A stretch of DNA of 8,691 nt, taken from Pseudomonadota bacterium (GTDB taxonomy: Bacteria; Pseudomonadota; Gammaproteobacteria; Burkholderiales; Thiobacillaceae). The stretch covers positions 1 to 8,691 of the forward strand of contig JAJYXA010000551.1 of NCBI GenBank assembly GCA_021791235.1, in the 5' to 3' direction. Within the stretch, counting starts at the first letter, position 1. The number at the start of each line of letters is the position of its first letter. A model generated the notes under the pieces. The model saw only the letters and a list, made by a program, of their open reading frames with translations, made no database searches and was not told the DNA's origin. This document shows positions 1 through 8,454 of this stretch, piece by piece. The position numbers and the translations under genes were made by a program.

Positions 1-1
1 C

Positions 2-142
2 GAAGGCATGAGCTACGAGGAAAGCGCGCAGGTGACGGACTCCCCGCTCGGCCCCGTGCGTTCGCGGATATTCCGCGCGCGAGAGGCCATTGCAGAAAAG
101 ATACGCCCGATGCTGGGCACCAGTCAGGACAAAAGGTGGTAA
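2..142 (+). CDS. rpoE: RNA polymerase sigma-E factor RpoE, C-terminal 46 residues (5' end outside window)
   Basis: This is the end of an ECF-type sigma factor, which directs RNA polymerase to envelope-stress promoters. The visible part is the region 4.2 helix-turn-helix that reads the -35 element. It starts with GMSYEE, and the run [18 protein letters not shown] is the typical recognition-helix and tail sequence of proteobacterial RpoE. The protein ends in DKRW and a TAA stop. rseA follows immediately and its Shine-Dalgarno site lies inside the last rpoE codons, so the two are co-transcribed and probably coupled. In well-studied relatives the gene is autoregulated from a sigma-E promoter upstream, which lies outside this window. 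Several normally invariant positions of region 4.2 differ from the family pattern as I remember it (see findings). The identity is supported both by the fragment and by the rseABC genes that follow. Confidence 0.93.
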   Translation, partial: EGMSYEESAQVTDSPLGPVRSRIFRAREAIAEKIRPMLGTSQDKRW

Positions 143-144
143 TC

Positions 145-687
145 ATGTCAGCTCTTCGCAAATCCGACCCCTATTCCCAGGTTCAACAGGCCGACGGCTG
201 GCAGCAGAGGTTGTCTGCCGCGCTGGACGGCGAATCGCCGCGCGATGAAACCGAGGCCTGCGTCGCAGCGCTGAAGCAGGATGAGGCCTTGAGACAGGCC
301 TGGTCGGAATACCATTTGATCGGCGACCTGATGCGCGGTGCGGCGCCGGCCCGGGACGACTTCATGACGCGCTTCTCGGCGCAACTGGCCACCGAGCCGA
401 CGGTGCTCGCGCCGCGCCGCAGGGTGTGGCCGCAACGGGTGGCGGTGGCGTCGTTTGCCTCGCTTGCGGTATGGGGAGCGGTCTCGCTGACCGGCCTGCT
501 GCCGGACACGCCGGTCAGGGCCCCGATGGCGGTGGCGCCGGCCTTCCAGCAGGCTGCGCTGGCAACCGAGCCGACGCGTGACGACAACCGATTCGCGCCC
601 TATCTGGTGGCGCACCAGGAATTCGCTCCGATGGCCGTGGCGTCGCCCTACCAGCGCGCGATGGCGGTTGCGGTGGAGCCACGTTGA
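145..687 (+). CDS. rseA: Anti-sigma-E factor RseA (MucA type)
   Basis: This is the inner-membrane anti-sigma factor that holds RpoE inactive until envelope stress triggers its proteolysis. The protein has 180 residues. A cytoplasmic anti-sigma domain spans about 19-85, with the characteristic [10 protein letters not shown] at 56-65. One hydrophobic membrane segment spans about 98-119, preceded by the positive cluster RRR (91-93). A proline- and alanine-rich periplasmic tail follows, with [10 protein letters not shown] at 153-162, a motif I associate with this family. The ATG at 145 is preferred because AAAGGTGG (132-139) lies 5 bases upstream; a GTG at 136 in the same frame would fall inside that site. 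The anti-sigma domain usually starts close to the N-terminus, so the first 20 or so residues are a modest extension. The stop overlaps the rseB start by one base. No degS, the protease that starts RseA cleavage in E. coli, is in this window. Confidence 0.92.
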   Translation: MSALRKSDPYSQVQQADGWQQRLSAALDGESPRDETEACVAALKQDEALRQAWSEYHLIGDLMRGAAPARDDFMTRFSAQLATEPTVLAPRRRVWPQRVAVASFASLAVWGAVSLTGLLPDTPVRAPMAVAPAFQQAALATEPTRDDNRFAPYLVAHQEFAPMAVASPYQRAMAVAVEPR

Positions 688-1643
688 TGCGGGCGAGGGC
701 CGTCTGGCTGCCAAGCCGATGGGTTGTCGGGATGGCCAGCCTGGTGCTGCTGTCGGGCATGGCGCGCGCCGACGCCGCGCTCGAATGGCTCAACCGTGCC
801 GCCGCCGCCGCCAAACAGCAGAATTACAGCGGGGTCTATGTGTATCACCACGGCGAACACGTCGAAGTGCTGCGCGTGCTGCACCGCATCGATGCGACCG
901 GCGAACTGGAAAAGGTCGAGGTGCTGGACGGCGCGCCCCACCAGTTCCTGCGCATCAACAGCGACGTGTATTGCCATCTGCCTGACGGAAAGCATGTGCG
1001 GCTGGAACGCAATACCCTGCGCCGCTTCTTCCCGGCCCTGCTGCCCGCGCAGCCGGCCAGCCTGCTCGATTATTACGAGGCGAAACTCGGCGGAACCGAG
1101 CGCGTGGCGGGACGCCTCTGCCAGGTGGTGACGCTGGAGCCGCGCGACGGCTATCGCTATGCCTACAGCCTGTGGCTGGACAAGCAGACCGGACTGCCGC
1201 TCAAGTCGCGCAGCGTCAACGGCAACGGCGGCGTGGTGTCGATGTTCGTGTTCTCCGAGATCCAGATCGGCAAGGCGCCTCCCGCTCAGCTCTTCCGCAA
1301 CGACCTGACCGGCAAGCGCATCCAGAAGGCCAGCCTCGACAAACCGGCTGGCGTGTCCTGGAGCGTGACGCCGCCGCCGGGCTTTGAGCAGGTGCAGCAG
1401 GCGGTGCGTTCGCTGCCGGGCAAACAGGCGCCTGTCACCCATCTGGTGTTTTCGGACGGACTGAGTGCGATGTCGATGTTCGTCGAACCGGTCGACCCGC
1501 AGGCGCAACGCCTGCAGGGACTGTCGGCCGAAGGCACGATCGGGGTGTATGCGCGCGTGGTCGACGGCTATACCGTGACGACCCTGGGCGAAGTGCCGAG
1601 CATGGCGCTGATCGAGACCGGCAATTCGGTGAAAAAGCAGTAA
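687..1643 (+). CDS. rseB: Periplasmic sigma-E regulator RseB (MucB type)
   Basis: RseB binds the periplasmic part of RseA and shields it from proteolysis; in the family it releases RseA when it senses mislocalised lipopolysaccharide or lipoprotein. The protein has 318 residues, matching the family. A Sec signal peptide is clear: basic N-terminus, hydrophobic core about 12-24, likely cleavage after Ala28 (ARA before DAALEWL). The motif NYSGVYVYHHGEHVEVLRVLH starting at residue 46 is typical of the lipid-binding N-terminal domain, which ends near residue 200. A smaller C-terminal domain follows at about 215-310. Cys96 and Cys145 are the only cysteines of the mature protein and could form a disulfide (inference). 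The chosen start is the ATG at 687 in a TGATG junction with rseA, implying translational re-initiation; a TTG one codon earlier is less likely. Confidence 0.93.
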   Translation: MRARAVWLPSRWVVGMASLVLLSGMARADAALEWLNRAAAAAKQQNYSGVYVYHHGEHVEVLRVLHRIDATGELEKVEVLDGAPHQFLRINSDVYCHLPDGKHVRLERNTLRRFFPALLPAQPASLLDYYEAKLGGTERVAGRLCQVVTLEPRDGYRYAYSLWLDKQTGLPLKSRSVNGNGGVVSMFVFSEIQIGKAPPAQLFRNDLTGKRIQKASLDKPAGVSWSVTPPPGFEQVQQAVRSLPGKQAPVTHLVFSDGLSAMSMFVEPVDPQAQRLQGLSAEGTIGVYARVVDGYTVTTLGEVPSMALIETGNSVKKQ

Positions 1644-1651
1644 GTATCGCC

Positions 1652-2086
1652 ATGCTGGAACAAACGGCCGAAGTCGTCAAAACCGCAGCGGACGGCATCT
1701 GGGTGCGGGCGGTCGAACCGTCCGGATGCGGCACCTGTGGCGGCCAGGGCTGTTCGTCGCGCCGCATTGCCGAACTGTTCCAGCGCAAACCCCGGCACTT
1801 TCCGGTCGACTGCGATTTATCGCTGTCTCCGGGTGATCGCGTCGTCGTCGGGATTGTCCGGGGCAGCGTGCTCAGGAGCGCATGGCGTGCCTATGGGCTG
1901 CCCTTGACGCTGATGCTGGCGGGTGCCTTGCTGGCCCAGGCCGTATGGCCGGGCGACGGCCCGGCGCTTGCCGGCATGCTGCTCGGCGGCGTGGCGGGCT
2001 GGCTGGCCGCGCAAGGCGGCCGGGCGGCCCGCCCGGTGGTGCTCAGACGCGAGGACAACAATCTATTTCACATCAGGAAAGGATGA
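1652..2086 (+). CDS. rseC: RseC/MucC family membrane protein
   Basis: This small inner-membrane protein is usually the last member of the rse operon. In other bacteria the family has been linked to mild positive modulation of sigma-E and to electron-transfer or thiamine-related roles; the exact biochemistry is unsettled. The protein has 144 residues. An N-terminal cytoplasmic region carries SGCGTCGGQGC (Cys26, Cys29, Cys34), with a fourth Cys at 54, which looks like a metal or redox site. FPVDCDLSLSPGDRVVVGI is a typical family segment. Two hydrophobic segments follow at about 80-98 and 104-121, joined by a short turn, then a basic tail. The start is the ATG 8 bases after the rseB stop. No convincing Shine-Dalgarno site precedes it, so expression probably depends on coupling to rseB. 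Confidence 0.9.
   Translation: MLEQTAEVVKTAADGIWVRAVEPSGCGTCGGQGCSSRRIAELFQRKPRHFPVDCDLSLSPGDRVVVGIVRGSVLRSAWRAYGLPLTLMLAGALLAQAVWPGDGPALAGMLLGGVAGWLAAQGGRAARPVVLRREDNNLFHIRKG
2075..2083 (+). promoter_or_regulatory. Ribosome binding site for the mucD-type protease
   Basis: A purine run, AGGAAAGGA, sits at the end of rseC. Three in-frame ATGs follow, at 2083, 2089 and 2092. The AAAGGA part (2078-2083) lies 5 bases before the ATG at 2089, which is the best spacing, so that start is preferred. The ATG at 2083 overlaps the rseC stop and would use the upstream AGGA at a tight 4-base spacing. The choice changes the signal peptide by at most three residues. Confidence 0.6.
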
Positions 2087-2088
2087 TC

Positions 2089-3480
2089 ATGATGAGAACG
2101 GCTTTGGCAGCGACCGCGCTGGTGTTTGCCCTGGCGGCGCCGGTGTCGGCAAAAAATGCGGTGGATGTGGCCGATCTGGTCGAGACACAGGGCCCGGCGG
2201 TGGTCAATATCAGCACCACCAAGCTGGTCAAGCGCGGTGTCGAAGGACTCCCCTTCGCGATGCCCGAGGGAGAGGACATGCAGGAATTCTTCCGTCGCTT
2301 CTTCCCGCCGGGCGGCCCTGGCGGACGCGGGCCGATGCAGGAGATCCCCGCGCGCGGCGCCGGCTCCGGCTTCATCGTCAGCAATGACGGCTACATCCTG
2401 ACCAATGCCCATGTGGTGCGCGGCGCCGACGAGGTCGAAGTCAAGCTGATCGACAAGCGCACGTTCAGCGCCAAGGTGATTGGCGCCGACAGCCGCACCG
2501 ATGTCGCGGTGATCAAGATCTCCGCCAGCAACCTGCCTGCGGTCAAGCTGGGCGACCCAACCAAGCTGCGCGTCGGTGAAGCGGTGGTGGCGATTGGTTC
2601 GCCGTTCGGCTTCGAAAATTCGGTCACCGCGGGCATCGTCTCGGCCAAGGGACGCTCGCTGCCGTCGGAAAGCTATGTGCCCTACATTCAGACCGACGTG
2701 CCGATCAACCCCGGCAACTCGGGCGGGCCGCTGTTCAACATGAAGGGCGAAGTGGTCGGCATCAACTCGCAGATCTACAGCCGCAGCGGCGGCTATCAGG
2801 GCGTGTCGTTCGCGATTCCGATCGACGTCGCGATGGAGGTCGCGGACCAGTTGAAACGTGGCGGCAAGGTTTCGCGCGGCTGGCTGGGCGTGGTGATCCA
2901 GGAAGTGACCGCCGATCTCGCCGAGTCGTTCGGGCTGGATCGTCCGCGCGGCGCGCTGGTATCGCAGGTTCAGGAGGACAGCCCGGCGGCCCGGGGCGGC
3001 CTGCGGGCATCGGATGTGATCCTCACGTTCGACGGCAAGCCGGTGGAAAACTCGGGCGACCTGCCGCGGATGGTTGGCATGGCCAAGCCGGGGGCGAAGA
3101 TTCCGCTGCAGGTGTGGCGCCGCGGCAAGGCACAGGAATTGCAGGTGGTGCTGGGCGAATTGCCGGGCGAGGAGCAACTCGCCGGCAAGGGCGGCAAGAC
3201 GTATTCGCGGGGTGGCCTGGCCTTGTCCGAACTGACCGTCGACCAGCGACGCGAGCTCAGGATCGACCACGGCCTGCTGGTGGAGGAGGTGACCGGCGAT
3301 GCCGCGCGCGCCGGCATCCGCGTCGGCGACGTGATCCTCGCGGTGAACAACGGCAAGGTCGCCACCGTCGAGGCCTTCCGCAAGGCGATTGCCGCCGTTC
3401 CCAAGGGCAAGAGCGCAGCCATCCTGGTGCGGCGCGGCGAAGGCTCGCTGTATATTCCGCTGAAGATTTCGGGTGAGTAA
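2089..3480 (+). CDS. mucD: Periplasmic Do-family serine protease (DegP/DegQ/MucD type)
   Basis: This is an HtrA-type serine endopeptidase and chaperone that degrades misfolded envelope proteins. The protein has 463 residues, close to MucD of Pseudomonas. A signal peptide (about 1-21, APVSA before KNAV) is followed by a flexible loop with a Gly/Pro-rich stretch at 73-82. The trypsin-like domain carries the full catalytic triad: His108 in TNAHVV, Asp138 in RTDVAV and Ser211 in GNSGGP, so it should be active. PDZ domain 1 lies at about 263-355 (RGWLGVVIQEVT) and PDZ domain 2 at about 373-460 (AGIRVGDVILAVNNGKV). Its position directly after rseC, with 2 bases between stop and start, fits co-expression with the sigma-E regulators. 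In Pseudomonas, MucD is the last gene of the equivalent operon and dampens the same response. The last bases overlap the next gene. Confidence 0.95.
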   Translation: MMRTALAATALVFALAAPVSAKNAVDVADLVETQGPAVVNISTTKLVKRGVEGLPFAMPEGEDMQEFFRRFFPPGGPGGRGPMQEIPARGAGSGFIVSNDGYILTNAHVVRGADEVEVKLIDKRTFSAKVIGADSRTDVAVIKISASNLPAVKLGDPTKLRVGEAVVAIGSPFGFENSVTAGIVSAKGRSLPSESYVPYIQTDVPINPGNSGGPLFNMKGEVVGINSQIYSRSGGYQGVSFAIPIDVAMEVADQLKRGGKVSRGWLGVVIQEVTADLAESFGLDRPRGALVSQVQEDSPAARGGLRASDVILTFDGKPVENSGDLPRMVGMAKPGAKIPLQVWRRGKAQELQVVLGELPGEEQLAGKGGKTYSRGGLALSELTVDQRRELRIDHGLLVEEVTGDAARAGIRVGDVILAVNNGKVATVEAFRKAIAAVPKGKSAAILVRRGEGSLYIPLKISGE

Positions 3481-3775
3481 AACGCTCACGCTCCACCCGC
3501 AAGGGGCAGGCCGTGACTGTAAAGACGCTAAAGCGTCAACACTCACGCTCTACACCCGGGCGGGCTGCCCGCTGTGCGAGGAGACGGCGGCAGAGGTCCG
3601 TGCGCTGATCGTGGGAACCGGCCACAGCCTGGGCTATGTCGATGTGGATGCCGATCCGTTGCTCAAGGCCCAATATGGCTGGGACGTGCCGCTGCTGTTT
3701 GACGGCGGCACCGAGATTTGCCGCCATCAGCTTGATCTGCCAGCGTTTCGGGAATGGCTGCGCGCCAACTCCTGA
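3473..3775 (+). CDS. Glutaredoxin/thioredoxin-fold family protein with CPLC motif
   Basis: This small thioredoxin-fold protein has 100 residues. The core fold is visible from residue 23: the first strand TLTLYTRAG leads into Cys32-Pro-Leu-Cys35, then a helix, then LGYVDVDADPLL, then the cis-proline motif VP (72-73) and a short C-terminal helix. It fits the DUF836/glutaredoxin-like family often found beside mucD and lepA in betaproteobacteria. A thiol-disulfide role is likely but the substrate is unknown. No signal peptide is seen, so it is probably cytoplasmic. The only in-frame start is the GTG at 3473, which overlaps the protease stop by 8 bases. The first 22 residues (with HPQGAGRDCKDAKAS) are unlike the family; they come from a palindromic segment and appear to be an added partial copy of strand 1 (see findings). 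Without them the protein would begin MSKTLTLYTRAGCPLC, which looks canonical. Confidence 0.8.
   Translation: MSKTLTLHPQGAGRDCKDAKASTLTLYTRAGCPLCEETAAEVRALIVGTGHSLGYVDVDADPLLKAQYGWDVPLLFDGGTEICRHQLDLPAFREWLRANS
3481..3552 (+). repeat. Imperfect 15-base direct repeats, 57 bases apart, flanking two palindromes
   Basis: The segment at 3481-3495 (AACGCTCACGCTCCA) recurs at 3538-3552 (AACACTCACGCTCTA) with two mismatches and an offset of 57 bases, a multiple of three. Starting within the first copy and continuing between the copies are two inverted repeats. The first pairs 3486-3498 with 3504-3516, with TCACG and CGTGA as perfect outer arms and CCC and GGG as perfect inner arms (about 10 of 13 positions pair, counting one G-T wobble). 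The second is the perfect GACGCT-AA-AGCGTC at 3524-3537. The structure resembles a small REP-like insertion at the boundary of two genes, retained in frame. Whether it occurs elsewhere in the genome cannot be judged from this window. Confidence 0.6.
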
Positions 3776-3811
3776 AATCCGTTAAAATTCGGGGTCTTAT
3801 CGAATCCCTGC

Positions 3812-3838
3812 CGGGCACGTAAGCGTGCCCGTTTTGTT
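3812..3838 (+). terminator. Stem-loop with T-rich tail before lepA (terminator or leader hairpin)
   Basis: A perfect 8-bp stem, CGGGCACG (3812-3819) with CGTGCCCG (3824-3831), closes on a TAAG loop and is followed by TTTTGTT. This has the form of an intrinsic terminator for the rpoE-to-glutaredoxin operon. However, the lepA GTG start lies only 7 bases after the stem, and the only plausible promoter sequence, an AT-rich patch at 3782-3789, is upstream of it. The hairpin may therefore instead, or also, sit in the lepA leader as an attenuator or translation-control structure. The structure is seen directly; its function is inference. Confidence 0.6.
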
Positions 3839-5638
<1,800 letters not shown>

Positions 5639-5655
5639 GAAGTGGACCCATCAAC

Positions 5656-6465
5656 ATGAACTTCGCGCTCATCCTTTTCCTCGCACTCGCCGTCACCGGG
5701 GGCATCTGGCTGCTCGACGCGCTGCTGCTCAAGCGCGGCCGGGACAGGGGCGCCCCGGAGCCGCTGCTGGTGGAATACGCCAAGAGCTTCTTTCCTGTCA
5801 TCCTGGTGGTGTTCGCGTTGCGTTCGTTCCTGGTCGAGCCGTTCAAGATTCCCTCGGGATCGATGATGCCGACGCTGCTGATCGGCGACTTCATCCTGGT
5901 CAACAAATACACCTACGGCATCCGCCTGCCGGTGCTCAACAAGAAAGTCGTGCCGCTGAACAACCCCGAGCGCGGCGACGTCATGGTATTCCGCTACCCG
6001 GCCGATCCCGGCCTCGACTACATCAAGCGCGTGATAGGCGTGCCGGGCGACGTGGTGGAATACCGCGACAAGCAGCTCAGCATCAACGGGCGGCCGGTGC
6101 GTGCTGACAACACCGGCACCTACAGCTATGTCGGCAATGGCCTCAGTTACGTCACCGCCATGGTGTACGACGAACACCTCAACGGCGTCGGACACACCAT
6201 GATGACCGAGCCGGGCAAACCGTCGGTCGACGTCCGGCAGGTGATGGACTTCCCCTACCGCGAAAACTGCTCCTACAATGCCGAGGGCAAGGGCTTCGTC
6301 TGCAAGGTTCCGGAAGGGCACTATTTCATGATGGGCGACAACCGGGATGCCAGCAACGACAGCCGCTACTGGGGCTTCGTCCCGGACGGGAACATCGTCG
6401 GCAAGGCCTTTTTCATCTGGATGAATTTCGACGACTTCGGCCGCATCGGCACGACTATTCGATAA
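5656..6465 (+). CDS. lepB: Signal peptidase I (LepB)
   Basis: This membrane-bound serine protease removes signal peptides from Sec- and Tat-exported proteins on the periplasmic side. The protein has 269 residues. Two N-terminal membrane segments (about 2-21 and 44-61) leave the catalytic domain in the periplasm. The Ser/Lys dyad is present: Ser69 in PSGSMMPT and Lys124 in YIKRVIGVPGD. The later signature box GDNRDASNDSRYWG is at 227-240. An insertion between the boxes (about 145-222, with Cys205 and Cys216) corresponds to the cap region of the Gram-negative enzymes; the two cysteines may form a disulfide, as known for the E. coli enzyme. An AGTGGA stretch 9 bases upstream can serve as ribosome binding site for the ATG at 5656. 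The next gene's Shine-Dalgarno site overlaps the stop. Confidence 0.97.
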   Translation: MNFALILFLALAVTGGIWLLDALLLKRGRDRGAPEPLLVEYAKSFFPVILVVFALRSFLVEPFKIPSGSMMPTLLIGDFILVNKYTYGIRLPVLNKKVVPLNNPERGDVMVFRYPADPGLDYIKRVIGVPGDVVEYRDKQLSINGRPVRADNTGTYSYVGNGLSYVTAMVYDEHLNGVGHTMMTEPGKPSVDVRQVMDFPYRENCSYNAEGKGFVCKVPEGHYFMMGDNRDASNDSRYWGFVPDGNIVGKAFFIWMNFDDFGRIGTTIR

Positions 6466-6470
6466 GGAGA
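6464..6470 (+). promoter_or_regulatory. Strong Shine-Dalgarno site for the DUF4845 gene
   Basis: AAGGAGA overlaps the lepB stop codon and lies 4 bases before the ATG at 6475. It is the best ribosome binding site in the window. It decides the start in favour of 6475 over the in-frame ATG at 6493, which has no such site. Confidence 0.8.
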
Positions 6471-6474
6471 CGCC

Positions 6475-6876
6475 ATGTACTGCGTACGCCCCATGCAATC
6501 CAAGCAACGTGGCCTGACCATGTTCGGCTTCCTGTTCGTCGCCATCGTGCTGGTGGTGGTGGCCTTGCTGGCGATGAAGCTGGTGCCGGCCTACATCGAG
6601 TTTTTCTCGGTGAAGAAAATTCTTGCCACCATGGGGCAGGAAGCCGACCTCAGATCGAAAAGCAATGCCGAGATCCGCAATGACTTTTCGAGGCGCGCCA
6701 GCGTCGGCTATGTCACGGCGGTCAAGCCGGAAGACCTCTCCATCGATCGTCGCGGGGGCGTCCCGGTCATTTCCGCCGATTACGCATTCCGCACCAAGCT
6801 CGTCGGCAATGTCAGCCTGGTGGTCGATTTCAGCGCCAGCAGCGATCCCAACGCCGCACCTCCAGAGATTGACTGA
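6475..6876 (+). CDS. DUF4845 family small membrane protein of unknown function
   Basis: This 133-residue protein has one strongly hydrophobic segment (about 17-34) after a short basic N-terminus. A soluble domain follows, predicted to be exported, with [16 protein letters not shown] right after the membrane segment; that VPAYIE(Y/F)FSVKK pattern is typical of the DUF4845 family. The N-terminal [22 protein letters not shown] resembles a type IV prepilin leader and helix: Gly13 would be the cleavage position, but the usual Glu at mature position 5 is Gly18, so processing by prepilin peptidase is doubtful. The gene sits between lepB and rnc, as I recall for gamma- and betaproteobacteria including Pseudomonas, which suggests a link with secretion or the envelope, but no function is known. 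The stop overlaps the rnc start. Confidence 0.85.
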   Translation: MYCVRPMQSKQRGLTMFGFLFVAIVLVVVALLAMKLVPAYIEFFSVKKILATMGQEADLRSKSNAEIRNDFSRRASVGYVTAVKPEDLSIDRRGGVPVISADYAFRTKLVGNVSLVVDFSASSDPNAAPPEID

Positions 6877-7549
6877 TTCCTTGCTGAACCAGCGTCTGCA
6901 GCAGGCGCTGGGCCACACCTTTTCCCGCCCCGATCTCCTGGCCCAGGCGCTGACGCACCGCAGCTACGGAGCGGTCAACAACGAGCGGCTCGAATTCCTC
7001 GGCGACTCGGTGCTGAACTGCACGGTCGCCCGCGCGCTGTACGATGCGTTCCCCGACCTGCCGGAAGGCAGCCTGTCGCGCCTGCGCGCCAACCTGGTTC
7101 GGCAGGAAACCCTGGCCGACATTGCAGCGGCCCTGAGGCTGGGCGACAGCCTGCGCCTGGGCGAGGGCGAACTCAAGAGCGGCGGATTCCGCCGCCCCTC
7201 GATTCTGGCCGATGCGCTCGAATCGCTGTTTGGCGCGGTTTTCCTCGACGCCGGATTCGACGCGGCGCAGCGCGTGGTGCGTGGCCTGTTCGACCCGCTG
7301 GTGGCGCAAATCGACCCCAAGGCTTCGGGCAAGGACCCCAAGACCCAGCTGCAGGAACTGCTGCAGTCGCGCCGGCTGCCGCTGCCGGACTACCGGCTGG
7401 TCGATACCGAGGGCGAGGCGCACGACCAGAGTTTCATCGTCGAGTGCGTACTGGCCAAACCCGCGCTCAGCACCCGCGGCGTCGGCAAGAGCCGTCGCGC
7501 CGCCGAACAGGAGGCCGCACGCCAGGCGTGCGCCGCGTTGCAAAAATGA
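6869..7549 (+). CDS. rnc: Ribonuclease III
   Basis: RNase III cleaves double-stranded RNA, including the rRNA precursor and many mRNA leaders, in the cytoplasm. The catalytic domain (about 1-150) has the signature NERLEFLGD at 38-46 and the expected acidic residues Glu42, Asp46, Asp115 and Glu118 (in [17 protein letters not shown]). A double-stranded-RNA-binding domain lies at about 156-224, ending [21 protein letters not shown]. No ATG or GTG lies close to the family N-terminus. The TTG at 6869 gives 226 residues ([18 protein letters not shown]), the same length as the E. coli enzyme, and overlaps the DUF4845 stop by 8 bases. A second TTG at 6881 would give a protein four residues shorter. 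Neither has a good Shine-Dalgarno site, so translation probably relies on coupling. The stop overlaps the era ATG as ATGA. Confidence 0.93.
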   Translation: MTDSLLNQRLQQALGHTFSRPDLLAQALTHRSYGAVNNERLEFLGDSVLNCTVARALYDAFPDLPEGSLSRLRANLVRQETLADIAAALRLGDSLRLGEGELKSGGFRRPSILADALESLFGAVFLDAGFDAAQRVVRGLFDPLVAQIDPKASGKDPKTQLQELLQSRRLPLPDYRLVDTEGEAHDQSFIVECVLAKPALSTRGVGKSRRAAEQEAARQACAALQK

Positions 7550-8430
7550 ACGAATTCAAATGTGGCCTCATCGCCATCGTCGGGCGCCCCAACGTCGGCA
7601 AATCGACGCTGCTCAACCGCATCGTCGGGCAGAAAGTCAGCATCACCTCGAAAAAGGCACAGACCACGCGCCACCGGGTGATGGGCATCCACACCACCGA
7701 CGAGGCGCAATTCGTGTTCGTCGACACGCCGGGGTTTCAGACGCGCCACGCGAGCACCATGAACCGCGCGATGAACAAGCGCGTGCGCGAAACCCTGTCG
7801 GATACCGACGTGGTGATGATGCTGGTCGAAGCCGGCCGGCTGACGCGCGAGGATCGCCAGGTGATGGACCTGCTGTCCACGGATCGCCCGCTGATCCTGG
7901 TGGTGAACAAGATCGACCGCGCCAAGGATCGCGCGGCGCTGATGGCCTATCTGCAGGAAGTCGCCGCCGCGCATGCCTTCACCGAGATCGTCCCGGTGTC
8001 GGCCAAGCAGGGCAGCAATCTCGACGAGCTGCTGAAAACCCTGCAAACTCACCTGCCGGAAAATCCGCCGCTGTTCGACGAGGACGACGTCACCGACCAG
8101 ACCGAGCGCCAGCTGGCGGCCGAACTCATCCGCGAAAAAGTTTTCCGCCTGTGCGGGGAGGAAATCCCCTACGCGGTGGCGGTGACCATCGACAAGTTAG
8201 AGGAGGAAGGCAATCTTCGCCGCATCTTCGCCACCATCCTGGTCGACCGCGACAGCCACAAGCCCATCATCATCGGCAAGGGCGGCGAAAAGCTCAAGAC
8301 CATTTCCACCCAGGCGCGCCTCGACATGGAGCGCGCGTTCGACAGCAAGGTGTATCTGGAGGTGTGGGTCAAGGTCAAGGGCGGCTGGGCCGACGACGTG
8401 CGGATGCTGAAGTCGCTGGGGCTGGATTAG
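7546..8430 (+). CDS. era: Ribosome-assembly GTPase Era
   Basis: Era is an essential GTPase that binds the 3' end of 16S rRNA and helps mature the 30S subunit. The protein has 294 residues. The Ras-like GTPase domain shows GRPNVGKST (13-21), the switch segment [10 protein letters not shown] (36-45), DTPG (60-63), NKID (121-124) and SAK (152-154). The C-terminal KH domain (about 195-290) holds the RNA-binding loop [11 protein letters not shown] (241-251). The ATG at 7546 overlaps the rnc stop by four bases (ATGA), the classical rnc-era coupling, and no upstream ATG fits the family N-terminus. The gene is complete and shows no anomalies. The usual next gene, recO, follows here only after a 156-base gap that contains a repeat element. 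Confidence 0.97.
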   Translation: MNEFKCGLIAIVGRPNVGKSTLLNRIVGQKVSITSKKAQTTRHRVMGIHTTDEAQFVFVDTPGFQTRHASTMNRAMNKRVRETLSDTDVVMMLVEAGRLTREDRQVMDLLSTDRPLILVVNKIDRAKDRAALMAYLQEVAAAHAFTEIVPVSAKQGSNLDELLKTLQTHLPENPPLFDEDDVTDQTERQLAAELIREKVFRLCGEEIPYAVAVTIDKLEEEGNLRRIFATILVDRDSHKPIIIGKGGEKLKTISTQARLDMERAFDSKVYLEVWVKVKGGWADDVRMLKSLGLD

Positions 8431-8454
8431 AGCAGGTGTTGATTTGGAAACCAC

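Noticed and set aside
1657..1682. Possible sigma-E promoter (GGAAC ... TCAAAA) at the start of rseC
   Set aside because: The two boxes are about three bases closer than the usual sigma-E spacing, and the site is inside coding sequence.
1948..1965. Perfect 7-bp GC stem with a GACG loop inside rseC
   Set aside because: It encodes part of the loop between the two membrane segments of RseC. Such stems are expected by chance in GC-rich coding DNA, and there is no T-tract.
2020..2036. GC-only palindrome CCGGGCGG-C-CCGCCCGG in rseC
   Set aside because: It lies in coding sequence of low complexity (Gly, Arg, Ala, Pro codons), lacks a T-tract, and the one-base loop makes it a poor hairpin.
2068..3546. 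Long minus-strand open reading frame (492 codons) opposite the protease gene
   Set aside because: It has the His/Arg/Ala-rich composition of an antisense shadow of a GC-rich gene, while the plus strand has an intact catalytic protease.
6623..6868. Longer rnc reading from the ATG at 6623
   Set aside because: It would overlap most of the DUF4845 gene and add 82 Ser/Arg-rich residues unrelated to RNase III. The family length fits the TTG at 6869.
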